Source: Vitreoscilla sp.
Lineage (GTDB): Bacteria; Pseudomonadota; Gammaproteobacteria; Burkholderiales; Burkholderiaceae_C
Length of the DNA stretch: 47,490 bases
Direction of reading: 5' to 3'
Assembly: GCA_018780145.1 (NCBI GenBank)
Contig: JADMKA010000185.1
Location: 1 to 47,490 of the forward strand
Shown here: piece by piece, positions 1-8,026 of the stretch
How positions within the stretch are numbered: position 1 is the first letter of the stretch
Layout: the number at the start of each line of letters is the position of its first letter
The notes under the pieces: generated by a model
What the model was told of the DNA's origin: nothing
Databases searched by the model: none
The model's input: only the letters and a program-made list of their open reading frames with translations
Translations under genes and position numbers: made by a program

Positions 1-1266
1 GAGATCCGCCTGAACGACAAGTTCGGCGTGGTGCCGCTGCAAGGCCAGCAGGCCTGGGACTGCGCCGAACTCCTGGCCCGCCACAGCGACGCCGACGACG
101 GCGTGCTGACGGTCACCTACCTCACACCCGCCCACCGCGCCTGCCAGGCCCAGCTGCTGCGCTGGATGCAGGAGTGCGGCTTCGACGAGACCCGCGTCGA
201 CGCGGTGGGCAACGTGGTCGGCGTCTACCAGGGCACCGATCCGGGTGCGCCACGGTTGCTCACCGGTTCGCACTTCGACACCGTGCGCAACGCCGGCCGC
301 CACGATGGCCGCCTGGGCATCTTCGTGCCGATGATCGCGGTGCGCGAGCTGCACCGTGCCGGCCGGCGCCTGCCGTTCGGCATCGAGCTGGTCGGCTTTG
401 CGGAAGAAGAAGGCCAGCGCTACGCCGCCACCTTCCTCGGCTCCAGCGCCTTGACCGGCGGCTTCGACCCCGCCTGGCTGGACCAGGCCGACGCCGACGG
501 CGTGACGATGCGCGAGGCCATGCGAGCCGCCGGCCTGCCCGCGACGATGCAGGCCATCGCTGCCGAGCTGCGCGACCCGGCCCGCTACCTTGGCTTCGTC
601 GAGGTCCACATCGAGCAGGGCCCGGTGCTCGACGAGCTGGATCTGCCGCTGGGCGTGGTCACCTCGATCAACGGCAGCGTGCGCTACCTGGGCGAGGTGC
701 AAGGCACCGCCTGCCATGCCGGCACCACGCCGATGGGCCGCCGCCACGACGCCGCGCTGGTGGTGGCCGAGCTGGCGCTGGCGGTCGAGGAGCGCGCCAC
801 CCGCGAGCCTGATCTGGTGGGCACGGTCGGCATGCTGCAGGTGCCGAACGGCTCGATCAACGTGGTGCCCGGCCGCTGCCAGTTCAGCCTGGACCTGCGC
901 GCCACCACCAACATCGCCCGCGACGCCCTGGCCGACGACGTCACCGCGGAGCTCGTGCAGATCGCCCACCGGCGCGGCGCCCGCTTCCACCTGACCGAGA
1001 CCCTGCGCGCCGCCGCCGCCCCCAGCCACCCGGCCTGGCAGGCGCGCTGGGAGGCCTCGGTGCAGGCGCTCGGCCTGCCGGTGCACCGCCTGCCCAGCGG
1101 CGCCGGCCACGACGCGATGAAGCTGCACGAGCGGATGCCGCAGGCCATGCTGTTCGTGCGCGGCGGCAACGCCGGCATCAGCCACAACCCGCTGGAGAGC
1201 GTCACCACGGACGACGCCCAGCTCGCCGTCGACGCCTTCCTGCATCTGCTGGAACACCTCGCATGA
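1..1266 (+). CDS. Bifunctional OHCU decarboxylase/allantoate amidohydrolase, 3' part
   Basis: The frame is open from base 1, so the gene starts outside the window. The first residues (EIRLNDKFG) look like the end of a 2-oxo-4-hydroxy-4-carboxy-5-ureidoimidazoline decarboxylase (UraD) domain, followed by a complete M20-type allantoate amidohydrolase (AllC). UraD-AllC fusions are known in Burkholderiales. The AllC part would release ammonia and CO2 from allantoate in the cytoplasm. Visible metal-site motifs are GSHFDTV (about bases 268-288), EEEGQRY (about 403-423), VHIEQGP (about 604-624) and the final SHNPLE histidine (about 1180-1197). NGSVRY and HAGTTPM mark the dimerisation/substrate region. 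The ATGA at 1263-1266 couples it to the next gene. The AllC call is firm; the fusion rests on a few N-terminal residues. Confidence 0.88.
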   Translation, partial: EIRLNDKFGVVPLQGQQAWDCAELLARHSDADDGVLTVTYLTPAHRACQAQLLRWMQECGFDETRVDAVGNVVGVYQGTDPGAPRLLTGSHFDTVRNAGRHDGRLGIFVPMIAVRELHRAGRRLPFGIELVGFAEEEGQRYAATFLGSSALTGGFDPAWLDQADADGVTMREAMRAAGLPATMQAIAAELRDPARYLGFVEVHIEQGPVLDELDLPLGVVTSINGSVRYLGEVQGTACHAGTTPMGRRHDAALVVAELALAVEERATREPDLVGTVGMLQVPNGSINVVPGRCQFSLDLRATTNIARDALADDVTAELVQIAHRRGARFHLTETLRAAAAPSHPAWQARWEASVQALGLPVHRLPSGAGHDAMKLHERMPQAMLFVRGGNAGISHNPLESVTTDDAQLAVDAFLHLLEHLA

Positions 1267-2495
1267 GTGCCTACGACCAGATCGACGCCTGGGTCGACGC
1301 CCACTTCGACGAGGAGCTGCGCTTCCTGCAGGCCCTGGTGCGCGTGCCCACCGACACGCCACCCGGCGACAATGCGCCGCACGCCGAGCGCACCGCCGCG
1401 CTGCTGGCCGAGATGGGCTTGGTGGCCGAGCGCCACCCGGTGCCCGCCGCCGAAGTGCAGGCGCAGGGCATGCAATCCATCACCAACCTGGTCGTGCGCC
1501 AGCGATACGGCGCTGGCGGGCCGACGATCGCCCTCAACGCGCATGGCGACGTGGTGCCGCCGGGCGAAGGCTGGCAGCACGATCCCTACGGCGGCGAGAT
1601 CGACGGCGGCCATCTCTACGGCCGGGCCTCGGCCGTCAGCAAGAGCGATTTCGCAACCTACACCTTCGCCCTGCGCGCGCTGGCCGCGGCAGCGCCGCCC
1701 ACGCGCGGCGCGGTGGAGCTGCACTTCACCTACGACGAGGAGTTCGGCGGTGAACTCGGCCCCGGCTGGCTGCTGAAGCACGGCCTGACCAAGCCGGACG
1801 CACTGATCGCCGCCGGCTTCAGCTACCAGGTGGTCACCGCGCACAACGGCTGCCTGCAGCTGGAGGTCACGCTGCACGGGCTGGCCTCGCACGCCGCCTA
1901 CCCCGAGACCGGCGTCGACGCGCTGCAGGCCGCCAACCGCCTGCTGACCGCGCTCTACGCGCACAACACCGAGCTGCGCACCCGCCGGTCTGCCGTGGCT
2001 GGCATCACCCACCCCTACCTGAACGTCGGCCGCATCGAGGGCGGCAGCAACACCAACGTCGTGCCCGGCAAGGTCACGCTGAAGCTGGACCGCCGCATGA
2101 TCCCGGAGGAAGACGCCGCTGCCGTGGAGGCCGAGGTGCGGGCCCTGATCGACGGCACGGTCGCCACCTGCCCTGGCATCCGCGTCGAGGTCCGCCGCCT
2201 GCTGCTGGCCCAGTCGCTCAAACCCCTGCCGGGCCACGAGCGCCTGGCCGCCACCGTGCAGCGCCATGCGCAAGAGCTCTTCGGCGAGCCCATCCCCACC
2301 TGCGGCACGCCGCTCTACACCGACGTGCGGCTCTACGGCGCGGCCGGCGTGCCGGCTGTCATCTACGGCGCCGGGCCGCGCACCGTGCTCGAATCGAACG
2401 CCAAGCGGGCCGACGAGCACCTGGCGCTGGCGGACCTGCGCCGGGCGACGAAGGTCGTCGCCCGCAGCCTGGCCGACCTGCTGACAAATGACTGA
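1263..2495 (+). CDS. M20 family metallopeptidase/deacylase (ArgE/DapE type)
   Basis: A 410-residue M20 di-zinc amidohydrolase, normal for the ArgE/DapE/CPG2 group. H94 and D96 (NAHGDVV), D129 (SKSD) and the catalytic E159-E160 pair (YDEEFGGE) are present. A lid/dimerisation insert begins near residue 205 (HGLASHAAYPETG). The start overlaps the previous stop (ATGA), so it belongs to the ureide operon. Substrate is unknown. From context it may hydrolyse a ureido or N-acyl compound produced from purine or hydantoin breakdown, but the sequence is closer to general deacylases than to plant ureidoglycolate hydrolases. No signal peptide is seen, so it should be cytoplasmic. Confidence 0.8.
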   Translation: MSAYDQIDAWVDAHFDEELRFLQALVRVPTDTPPGDNAPHAERTAALLAEMGLVAERHPVPAAEVQAQGMQSITNLVVRQRYGAGGPTIALNAHGDVVPPGEGWQHDPYGGEIDGGHLYGRASAVSKSDFATYTFALRALAAAAPPTRGAVELHFTYDEEFGGELGPGWLLKHGLTKPDALIAAGFSYQVVTAHNGCLQLEVTLHGLASHAAYPETGVDALQAANRLLTALYAHNTELRTRRSAVAGITHPYLNVGRIEGGSNTNVVPGKVTLKLDRRMIPEEDAAAVEAEVRALIDGTVATCPGIRVEVRRLLLAQSLKPLPGHERLAATVQRHAQELFGEPIPTCGTPLYTDVRLYGAAGVPAVIYGAGPRTVLESNAKRADEHLALADLRRATKVVARSLADLLTND

Positions 2496-2545
2496 CTCGC
2501 ACGCATCTTGCTGAGCCCACACCACCCCGACCGGAGACCCGTTCC

Positions 2546-3595
2546 ATGACCCTTGCCACCCTTGCCCGCCGCCATCTCCTGGCCGCCCTCACCGCCGCGC
2601 TCGGCCTGGCGGCCCTGCCGCCTGCGATGGCGCAGGACACGCCCATCAAGTTCCAGCTCGACTGGCGCTTCGAGGGCCCGGCTGCCTTCTTCCTGTGGCC
2701 GGTTGCCAAGGGCCAGTTCAAGGCCGAGAAGCTGGCGGTGACTGTGGATGCCGGCACCGGCTCCGGCAATGCCGTCAACCGCGTTGCCTCGGGCAGCTAC
2801 GACATGGGCTTCGCCGACCTGTCGGCGCTGATGGAGTTCCACGCCAACAACGCCACTGCACCCAACAAGCCGGTGGCGGTGATGATGGTCTACAACAACA
2901 CGCCGGCAGCCGTCTTCGCCCTGAAGAAGAGCGGCATCAAGACCCCCGCGGACCTGGCCGGCAAGAAGCTGGGGGCGCCGGTGTTCGACGCCGGCCGCCG
3001 CGCCTTCCCGATCTTCCAGAAGGCCAACGCGATCGGCCCGGTGCAGTGGGTCAGCATGGACCCGCCGCTGCGCGAGACCATGCTGGCTCGCGGCGACGTG
3101 GACGCCATCACCGGCTTCTACTTCACCAGCCTGCTGAACCTGGAAGCGCGTGGCGTGAAAGCGGACGACGTGCTGGTCATGCCCTACCCCAGCCACGGGG
3201 TGAAGCTGTATGGCAACGTGATCATCGCCAGCGAGGAGTTCATCAAGAAGAAGCCCGAGGCGGTGAAGGCTTTCCTGCGCGCCTTCACCAAGGCGGCGCG
3301 CGAGGTGATCGCCAACCCCAAGGCCGCCACCGAGACGGTGAAGGAACGCGACGGCATCATCAACACCGAGCTGGAGGAGCGCCGCCTGCGCCTGGCCATC
3401 CAGTCCTCCATCGTCACCCAGGACGCCCGCACCGAAGGCTTCGGCGACGTGAAGGGCCCGCGCCTGGCGCTGATGGCCAGCCAGGTGGCCGACGCCTTCG
3501 CCACCAAGAACCGCATCGACCCCGATGCCGTCTGGAACGGCAGCTTCCTGCCCAGCGCCGAGGAGCGCAACATCTTCGCCGGCAGCAAGAAGTGA
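2546..3595 (+). CDS. NMT1/TauA-type ABC transporter substrate-binding protein
   Basis: A 349-residue periplasmic binding protein of the NMT1/THI5-like group, which also holds SsuA/TauA and pyrimidine or thiamine-precursor binders. Residues 1-30 form a signal peptide ending PPAMAQ|D. It contains an RRHLL stretch, so Tat export is possible, though the motif is not classical. The mature protein begins IKFQLDWRFEG, typical of the family. It lies 50 bases after the M20 gene, with GGAGA about 10 bases before the ATG. Its stop overlaps the GTG of the ATPase gene. Its place in a ureide operon suggests uptake of a purine or pyrimidine breakdown product such as allantoin, allantoate or a hydantoin; that is inference. 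Confidence 0.86.
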   Translation: MTLATLARRHLLAALTAALGLAALPPAMAQDTPIKFQLDWRFEGPAAFFLWPVAKGQFKAEKLAVTVDAGTGSGNAVNRVASGSYDMGFADLSALMEFHANNATAPNKPVAVMMVYNNTPAAVFALKKSGIKTPADLAGKKLGAPVFDAGRRAFPIFQKANAIGPVQWVSMDPPLRETMLARGDVDAITGFYFTSLLNLEARGVKADDVLVMPYPSHGVKLYGNVIIASEEFIKKKPEAVKAFLRAFTKAAREVIANPKAATETVKERDGIINTELEERRLRLAIQSSIVTQDARTEGFGDVKGPRLALMASQVADAFATKNRIDPDAVWNGSFLPSAEERNIFAGSKK

Positions 3596-4407
3596 ACGCC
3601 ACCGCCTTCGTCGATTTCAGGCAGGTCTGGCTGGCCTACAACGACGAGCTGCTGGCCGAAGGCAAGTTCGCCGTCGAGGACATCAACCTGCAGGTCGGCG
3701 AGGGCGAGTTCATCGCCATCGTCGGCCCCTCGGGGTGCGGCAAATCCACCTTCATGAAGCTGGCCACCGGCCTGAAGCGGCCCAGCCGCGGCACGGTGCA
3801 CATCGGCGGCCAGGCGGTGACCGGGCCGCTGAAGATCACCGGCATGGCCTTTCAGGCGCCCAGCCTGCTGCCCTGGCGCACCACGGTGCAGAACGTGCTG
3901 CTGCCGCTGGAGATCGTCGAGCCCTACCGTTCGAGCTTTCGCCAGAAGAAGGCCGAGTACGAGGCCAAGGCACGCGCGCTGCTGCGCAGCGTGGGCCTGG
4001 CCGGGTATGAAGACAAGTTCCCCTGGCAGCTCTCGGGCGGCATGCAGCAGCGCGCCAGCATCTGCCGCGCGCTGGTGCACGAGCCGAAGATGCTGCTGCT
4101 CGACGAGCCCTTCGGTGCACTCGACGCCTTCACCCGCGAGGAGCTGTGGTGCATCTTGCGTGACCTGCAGGCGGCCCAGGGCTTCAATGTGATCCTGGTC
4201 ACCCACGATCTGCGCGAGAGCGTGTTCCTGGCCGACACGGTGTACGTGATGAGCAGGAGCCCGGGCCGCTTCGTGCACCAGCGCCGCATCGACCTGCCGC
4301 GCCCGCGCGACCTGGAGCTCACCTACACCCCGGCCTTCACCGACATCGTGCACGAGCTGCGCGGCCACATCGGCGCGCACCGCCAGGCGGTGGGGGCCTC
4401 GGCATGA
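3592..4407 (+). CDS. ABC transporter ATP-binding protein (nitrate/sulfonate/taurine class)
   Basis: A 271-residue ATPase driving the importer encoded on either side. Walker A is GPSGCGKST, the Q-loop lies in AFQAPSLLPWR, the signature is LSGGMQQR, Walker B is MLLLDEP and the switch is VTHD. I choose the GTG at 3592. It overlaps the preceding TGA (GTGA), and the family's N-terminal sequence starts there. Upstream codons in this frame are only the antisense-like shadow of the binding-protein gene, so the longer open frame is not a fusion. The 3' end overlaps the permease ATG at 4404. Confidence 0.9.
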   Translation: MNATAFVDFRQVWLAYNDELLAEGKFAVEDINLQVGEGEFIAIVGPSGCGKSTFMKLATGLKRPSRGTVHIGGQAVTGPLKITGMAFQAPSLLPWRTTVQNVLLPLEIVEPYRSSFRQKKAEYEAKARALLRSVGLAGYEDKFPWQLSGGMQQRASICRALVHEPKMLLLDEPFGALDAFTREELWCILRDLQAAQGFNVILVTHDLRESVFLADTVYVMSRSPGRFVHQRRIDLPRPRDLELTYTPAFTDIVHELRGHIGAHRQAVGASA

Positions 4408-5171
4408 ACCAGAAGACACTTCAACGTTGGGCCCCCTGGATCGCCGGCGCCTCGCTCGCGGCGGTGTGGCAAGCGGCCTGCACGCTGTTCGACATCCCCG
4501 AGTACATCTTCCCCAGCCCCTGGCTGATCCTGCAGTCGCTGGTGGAGTTCGCCGGGCCGGTGGGCCAGGCTGCGTGGAAGACCTTCTGGGTCACGATGAT
4601 CGGCTTCGGCATCGCCATCGTGGTGGGGGTGTTGCTGGGCTTCCTGGTGGGGTCGTCGCGCACCGCGTACGCCGCGCTGTTCCCGCTGATGGTGGGCTTC
4701 AACGCGGTGCCCAAGGCGGCCATCGTGCCGATCCTGATCGTCTGGTTCGGCATCGGCATCGGGCCGGGCATCCTCACGGCCTTCCTGATCTCGTTCTTCC
4801 CGATCACGGTGAACATCGCCACCGGCCTGGCCACGCTGGAGCCCGAGCTGGAGGATGTGCTGCGGGTGCTGGGCGCCAAACGCTGGGACGTGCTCACCAA
4901 GGTCGGCCTGCCACGCTCCATGCCCTACTTCTACGGCTCGCTGAAGATCGCCATCACGCTGGCCTTCGTCGGCACGGTGCTGGCCGAGATGACGGCCGGG
5001 GATTCGGGCATCGGCTACCTGATCCAGACCGCCGGCTCGCAGCAGCGCCTGCCACTGGCCTTCGCCGCGCTGGTGGTGATCGGGGCGATGGCGATGGTGA
5101 TGTACGAGTTCTTCTCGCTCGTGGAAAAGCGCACCACCGCCTGGGCGCACCGGGGCTCGCAGGCGGGCTGA
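4404..5171 (+). CDS. ABC transporter permease (SsuC/TauC-like)
   Basis: A 255-residue inner-membrane permease with about six hydrophobic segments. The cytoplasmic EAA loop that docks the ATPase is visible as EDVLRVLGAKRWDVL followed by GLPRSMPYF. Translation is coupled to the ATPase gene through ATGA (4404-4407). It completes a binding protein-ATPase-permease set and ends the ureide operon. The next gene begins 57 bases later without an obvious promoter. The class is clear; the substrate is not. Confidence 0.9.
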   Translation: MNQKTLQRWAPWIAGASLAAVWQAACTLFDIPEYIFPSPWLILQSLVEFAGPVGQAAWKTFWVTMIGFGIAIVVGVLLGFLVGSSRTAYAALFPLMVGFNAVPKAAIVPILIVWFGIGIGPGILTAFLISFFPITVNIATGLATLEPELEDVLRVLGAKRWDVLTKVGLPRSMPYFYGSLKIAITLAFVGTVLAEMTAGDSGIGYLIQTAGSQQRLPLAFAALVVIGAMAMVMYEFFSLVEKRTTAWAHRGSQAG

Positions 5172-5228
5172 GCAACACGCCAGACAAACACGGCGTCACA
5201 ATCTGCAGGCTGTCTTTCGCGCCCCTCC

Positions 5229-7061
5229 ATGACCCTGCCCAGCGACACCCCACCCCCGGCGACGCTCTACGCCCGCTACCTGGCGCAGTGCGATGCCGAG
5301 GCACGGCCGCTGATGTCGGCGGTCTGCCTGGAGGCCAGCCGGGCGGCCAGTGGCGTCGGCGGCTGGGTGGCCCCGGCCGACCAGATGGCCCGCCAGATCC
5401 TGCCTGGGCTGCCGGCCGTCTGGGCCCAACAGCTCGGCGAGCGCCTCGCTGGCAGCGGCCCGGTGACCTCGTCATCGACCGACCTGGCCGGCCCCAGCAG
5501 CCTGAGCCTGATGTCCGACGACGACGTCGACGAGGACATCGAGTCCACGCGGGTCGTGCAGGGCATCGAGACCGCCGCCGAATGGGCCTTGCGAGACCTG
5601 CGCAGCCGCCTGGGCCAGTGGCCACAGGGCACCGGCCGTTCCAGCGCCGATCCGCTGCCATTGGCACCAGGTGCGGTGGTCGGTGCCCTGTGCGCCGCCC
5701 TGCACGACGGCCCGTACGACGGCGCCTTGCGCCTGGCGGTGCTGCGGGCCGTGGCGGCACCGTTGGGCCGCGCGCTGGCGGCCCTGTATGCCCGCCACGC
5801 CGAGTTGCTGGCCGACTGGGGCTTGCAACCGGCCCGCTACACGATCCGCCGCGAGCCCGAGCCCGCCCGCGGCCGGGCCGCCCCGGAGGGCAGCGCCGTC
5901 GCCGTGGCCAGCGCGCAGATCCCGGTGCTGCTGGCCCAGGTCGCCGAGCAGGCCGGCTTGAGCCGTGGCATGCAGGCGCTGCTGAGCCGCCTGGCCGGCC
6001 CGGTGGAACGCAGCATCGCCGCCGACGCCGGCCTGCTGGCCTCGATGGACAACCCGCTGTGGCGCCTGGTCGACCGGCTGGCGGCCCTGGGCCAGGTGGA
6101 CGGCGGCGGCGACACGGTACCGCTGCACGAACGCCTCGAGCCCATCATCGCCCGGCTGGAACAGGCCGCGCAGCCGATGGCGGTGGCCCAGTACGAGCAG
6201 GCCCTGGCCGACGCAGAAGCCGTGAGCCTGGCCGACACCGGCAGCGAGGCGGCGGCCGTGCTGGCCTCCGCCCCGGCCCCGCTGCTCAACGAGCAAGTGT
6301 TGCAATCGGTGGAGCGCCGGCAGGCGCTCGAGCCGGTGCTGCGCGCCCAGATGGTGGCCCGCCTGCGCGACGACCCGCTGCTGCCCGAGGTCAAGCAGTT
6401 CCTGCTGGGGCCCTGGTTGGGCGTGCTGCTGCAGGCCGTGTCCGAAGGCGGTGAAGAAACGCCGCAGGCCCAGCGCGTGCTCGGCGCGGTCGAGTCGCTG
6501 ATCGAGGCCGGCCGCATCGACCGCCGCCAGGCGCTGACGCCAGCCGAAGTGGCCTGCCTGCGCATGGAGGCCGAGGACGGCCTGGCGCTGGCCGGCCTGC
6601 CGGCCCAGCGCATCCAGCGGCATGCGGCCGACCTGTCGGCGGCATTGAAGACCTGGCCGCGCGAGGCGCTGGACAGCGGCCTCACCGACAGCGAACCTGC
6701 CGAGATGGACGAGGCCGAGGCCCCCGGCTGGCCCAGCCACGCCGACCTGGCCACGGTGCCGATCGCCCTGGACGCGCAGAACCCGGACGACCCGGCGCGG
6801 CGCGATTGCGAGGCCTGGCTCGACGGCCTGGCCGTGGGCGACATCTGCCGCATCCACCGCCAGGGCCAATGGACCACCTTGCGGCTGAACTGGCGCAGCG
6901 ACAACGGCGCCTTCTATGCCTTCGCCAACCAGGGCGGCCTGGCCTTTTGCGCCAGCCGCCGCGTGCTGGCGCGCCTGCGGCTGGAGGGCCTGGCCACGAC
7001 CATGACACGCGGCCAATGGGTGCGCCGTGCGGTCGACACCCTGCCGATGCCGCTGAGCTGA
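5229..7061 (+). CDS. DUF1631 domain-containing protein
   Basis: A 610-residue acidic, helix-rich protein without signal peptide or membrane segments. The arrangement matches DUF1631, common in beta- and gamma-proteobacteria. The middle part (about residues 235-290) carries the SMDNPLWRLVDRL segment that resembles the family's HPxRRLL core. The C-terminal 90 residues (LAVGDICRIHRQGQWTTLRLNW and following) look like the PilZ-like beta-barrel that ends these proteins. Function is unknown. No clear ribosome-binding site precedes the ATG. The stop codon is followed immediately by the ureD ATG, so the two are probably co-transcribed, although no functional link is known. Confidence 0.68.
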   Translation: MTLPSDTPPPATLYARYLAQCDAEARPLMSAVCLEASRAASGVGGWVAPADQMARQILPGLPAVWAQQLGERLAGSGPVTSSSTDLAGPSSLSLMSDDDVDEDIESTRVVQGIETAAEWALRDLRSRLGQWPQGTGRSSADPLPLAPGAVVGALCAALHDGPYDGALRLAVLRAVAAPLGRALAALYARHAELLADWGLQPARYTIRREPEPARGRAAPEGSAVAVASAQIPVLLAQVAEQAGLSRGMQALLSRLAGPVERSIAADAGLLASMDNPLWRLVDRLAALGQVDGGGDTVPLHERLEPIIARLEQAAQPMAVAQYEQALADAEAVSLADTGSEAAAVLASAPAPLLNEQVLQSVERRQALEPVLRAQMVARLRDDPLLPEVKQFLLGPWLGVLLQAVSEGGEETPQAQRVLGAVESLIEAGRIDRRQALTPAEVACLRMEAEDGLALAGLPAQRIQRHAADLSAALKTWPREALDSGLTDSEPAEMDEAEAPGWPSHADLATVPIALDAQNPDDPARRDCEAWLDGLAVGDICRIHRQGQWTTLRLNWRSDNGAFYAFANQGGLAFCASRRVLARLRLEGLATTMTRGQWVRRAVDTLPMPLS

Positions 7062-7898
7062 ATGAGCGGTTCGGGCTGGAAGGGGGAGCTGCGGATCGCC
7101 TACCGGCGCGAGGGCGATTCGACCCTGGCGCTGGACCGCCACCACGGCCCCTTGCGCGTGCTGCAGCGCCTGTACCCCGAAGGCCCCGGCATCTGCCACC
7201 ATGTGCTGGTGCACCCGCCCGGCGGCATCGTCGGTGGCGACGAACTCACGGTGCAGCTGGATCTGGCGGCCGGCAGCCATGCGGTGCTGACGACTCCCGG
7301 CGCGACCCGCTTCTACCGAAGTGGCGGTCCGTTGGCCCTGCAAACCGTTCACGCCCGGCTGGATGATGGCGCACGCCTCGAATGGCTGCCGCTGGAGGCC
7401 CTGGCCTACAGCGGCTGCATCGCCGAGAACCGCTTCCGCTTCGAGCTGGCGCCCGGCGCCATGATGATCGGCTGGGACCTGATGGCACTCGGCCTGCCGG
7501 CCGCGGGTGAGCCCTTCGTGCGCGGCAATCTGGTGCAGCACCTCGAGTGGCCGGGCGTCTGGCTGGAGCGGGGGCGCCTGGACGCGGCCGACCAGGCGCT
7601 GCTGGATTCGCCGCTCGGCCTGGCCGGCCACCGGGTGCTGGGCACCCTGTGGTTCGCCAGCAGCAGCCCATTCGGCACCGCGCCGCAGGAGGCCTTGCTG
7701 GATGCGGCCCGCGAGGTCTTTGCCTCGCACCCCGAGTTGCCGGCGGGCGCCACCGCACCCGATGACCGACTGGTGGTCTGCCGCCTCCTGGCCGACCGGG
7801 TGGAGCCGGCCTTCGCGTTGTGGCGCCAGGTGCGTGCCCGCTGGCGGGCCCTGCAGTGGGGCCTGGCCGAGGAAGCCCCTCGCATCTGGCGCACCTGA
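7062..7898 (+). CDS. ureD: Urease accessory protein UreD, separated from urease genes
   Basis: A 278-residue UreD (UreH) protein, the scaffold that binds apo-urease and, with UreF and UreG, delivers nickel to the active site. Family hallmarks are LYPEGPGICHHVLVHPPGG with the following GGD, TTPGATRFYR, and EWLPLEALAYSGC. The start directly follows the DUF1631 stop. ureD normally leads a ureDABCEFG cluster, but no urease gene follows here. The next 128 bases are the promoter of the GlcNAc operon. Parts of the urea transporter (urtE, urtD) lie on the opposite strand about 38 kb away. The reading frame is complete, so it is probably functional if the other urease genes exist elsewhere. Confidence 0.93.
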   Translation: MSGSGWKGELRIAYRREGDSTLALDRHHGPLRVLQRLYPEGPGICHHVLVHPPGGIVGGDELTVQLDLAAGSHAVLTTPGATRFYRSGGPLALQTVHARLDDGARLEWLPLEALAYSGCIAENRFRFELAPGAMMIGWDLMALGLPAAGEPFVRGNLVQHLEWPGVWLERGRLDAADQALLDSPLGLAGHRVLGTLWFASSSPFGTAPQEALLDAAREVFASHPELPAGATAPDDRLVVCRLLADRVEPAFALWRQVRARWRALQWGLAEEAPRIWRT

Positions 7899-7959
7899 AT
7901 GGTCTTTAATTGGTACTGCCACTGAGGTCAGAAGGTCTGATCCGACACGGCCTTCCTCG

Positions 7960-7988
7960 TTGACCGGTCGCATGGCTGGTACTATACT
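7960..7988 (+). promoter_or_regulatory. Sigma70-type promoter of the GlcNAc operon
   Basis: TTGACC at 7960-7965 and TATACT at 7983-7988 are separated by exactly 17 bases, close to the housekeeping consensus and unusual in so GC-rich a genome. Transcription would start near 7995, giving a leader of about 30 bases before the GTG at 8027. Confidence 0.75.
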
Positions 7989-8002
7989 GGTATCAGACCA
8001 AT
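7976..8002 (+). promoter_or_regulatory. Candidate HutC/GntR operator overlapping the -10 element
   Basis: Two CTGGTA half-sites start at 7976 and 7987, exactly 11 bases apart. The second forms an inverted repeat with ACCAAT at 7997-8002 (ACTGGT, 5-base centre, ACCAAT). A further TTGGTA lies at 7910-7915, 66 bases (six times 11) upstream of the first. The array covers spacer, -10 and start point, as expected for a repressor site. HutC-type regulators of amino-sugar genes (DasR, NagR/YvoA) bind TGGT-containing palindromes; assignment to the regulator at 8908 or 37053 is inference. Confidence 0.6.
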
Positions 8003-8026
8003 TCGGAGCCCAGCGGGCCATCGACA

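Noticed and set aside
2695-4407. Apparent fusion of an unknown N-terminal domain to the ABC ATPase
   Set aside because: The upstream 299 codons are an out-of-frame reading of the binding-protein gene. The true start is the GTG at 3592 overlapping its stop.
7062-7898. ureD as a pseudogene remnant
   Set aside because: The frame is full length with conserved motifs and no frameshift; only its partners are missing.
5472-8021. Very long open frame on the minus strand across DUF1631 and ureD
   Set aside because: High GC removes stop codons from antisense frames. The translation is H/Q/G/A/R-rich with no family pattern, and the plus-strand genes are clear.
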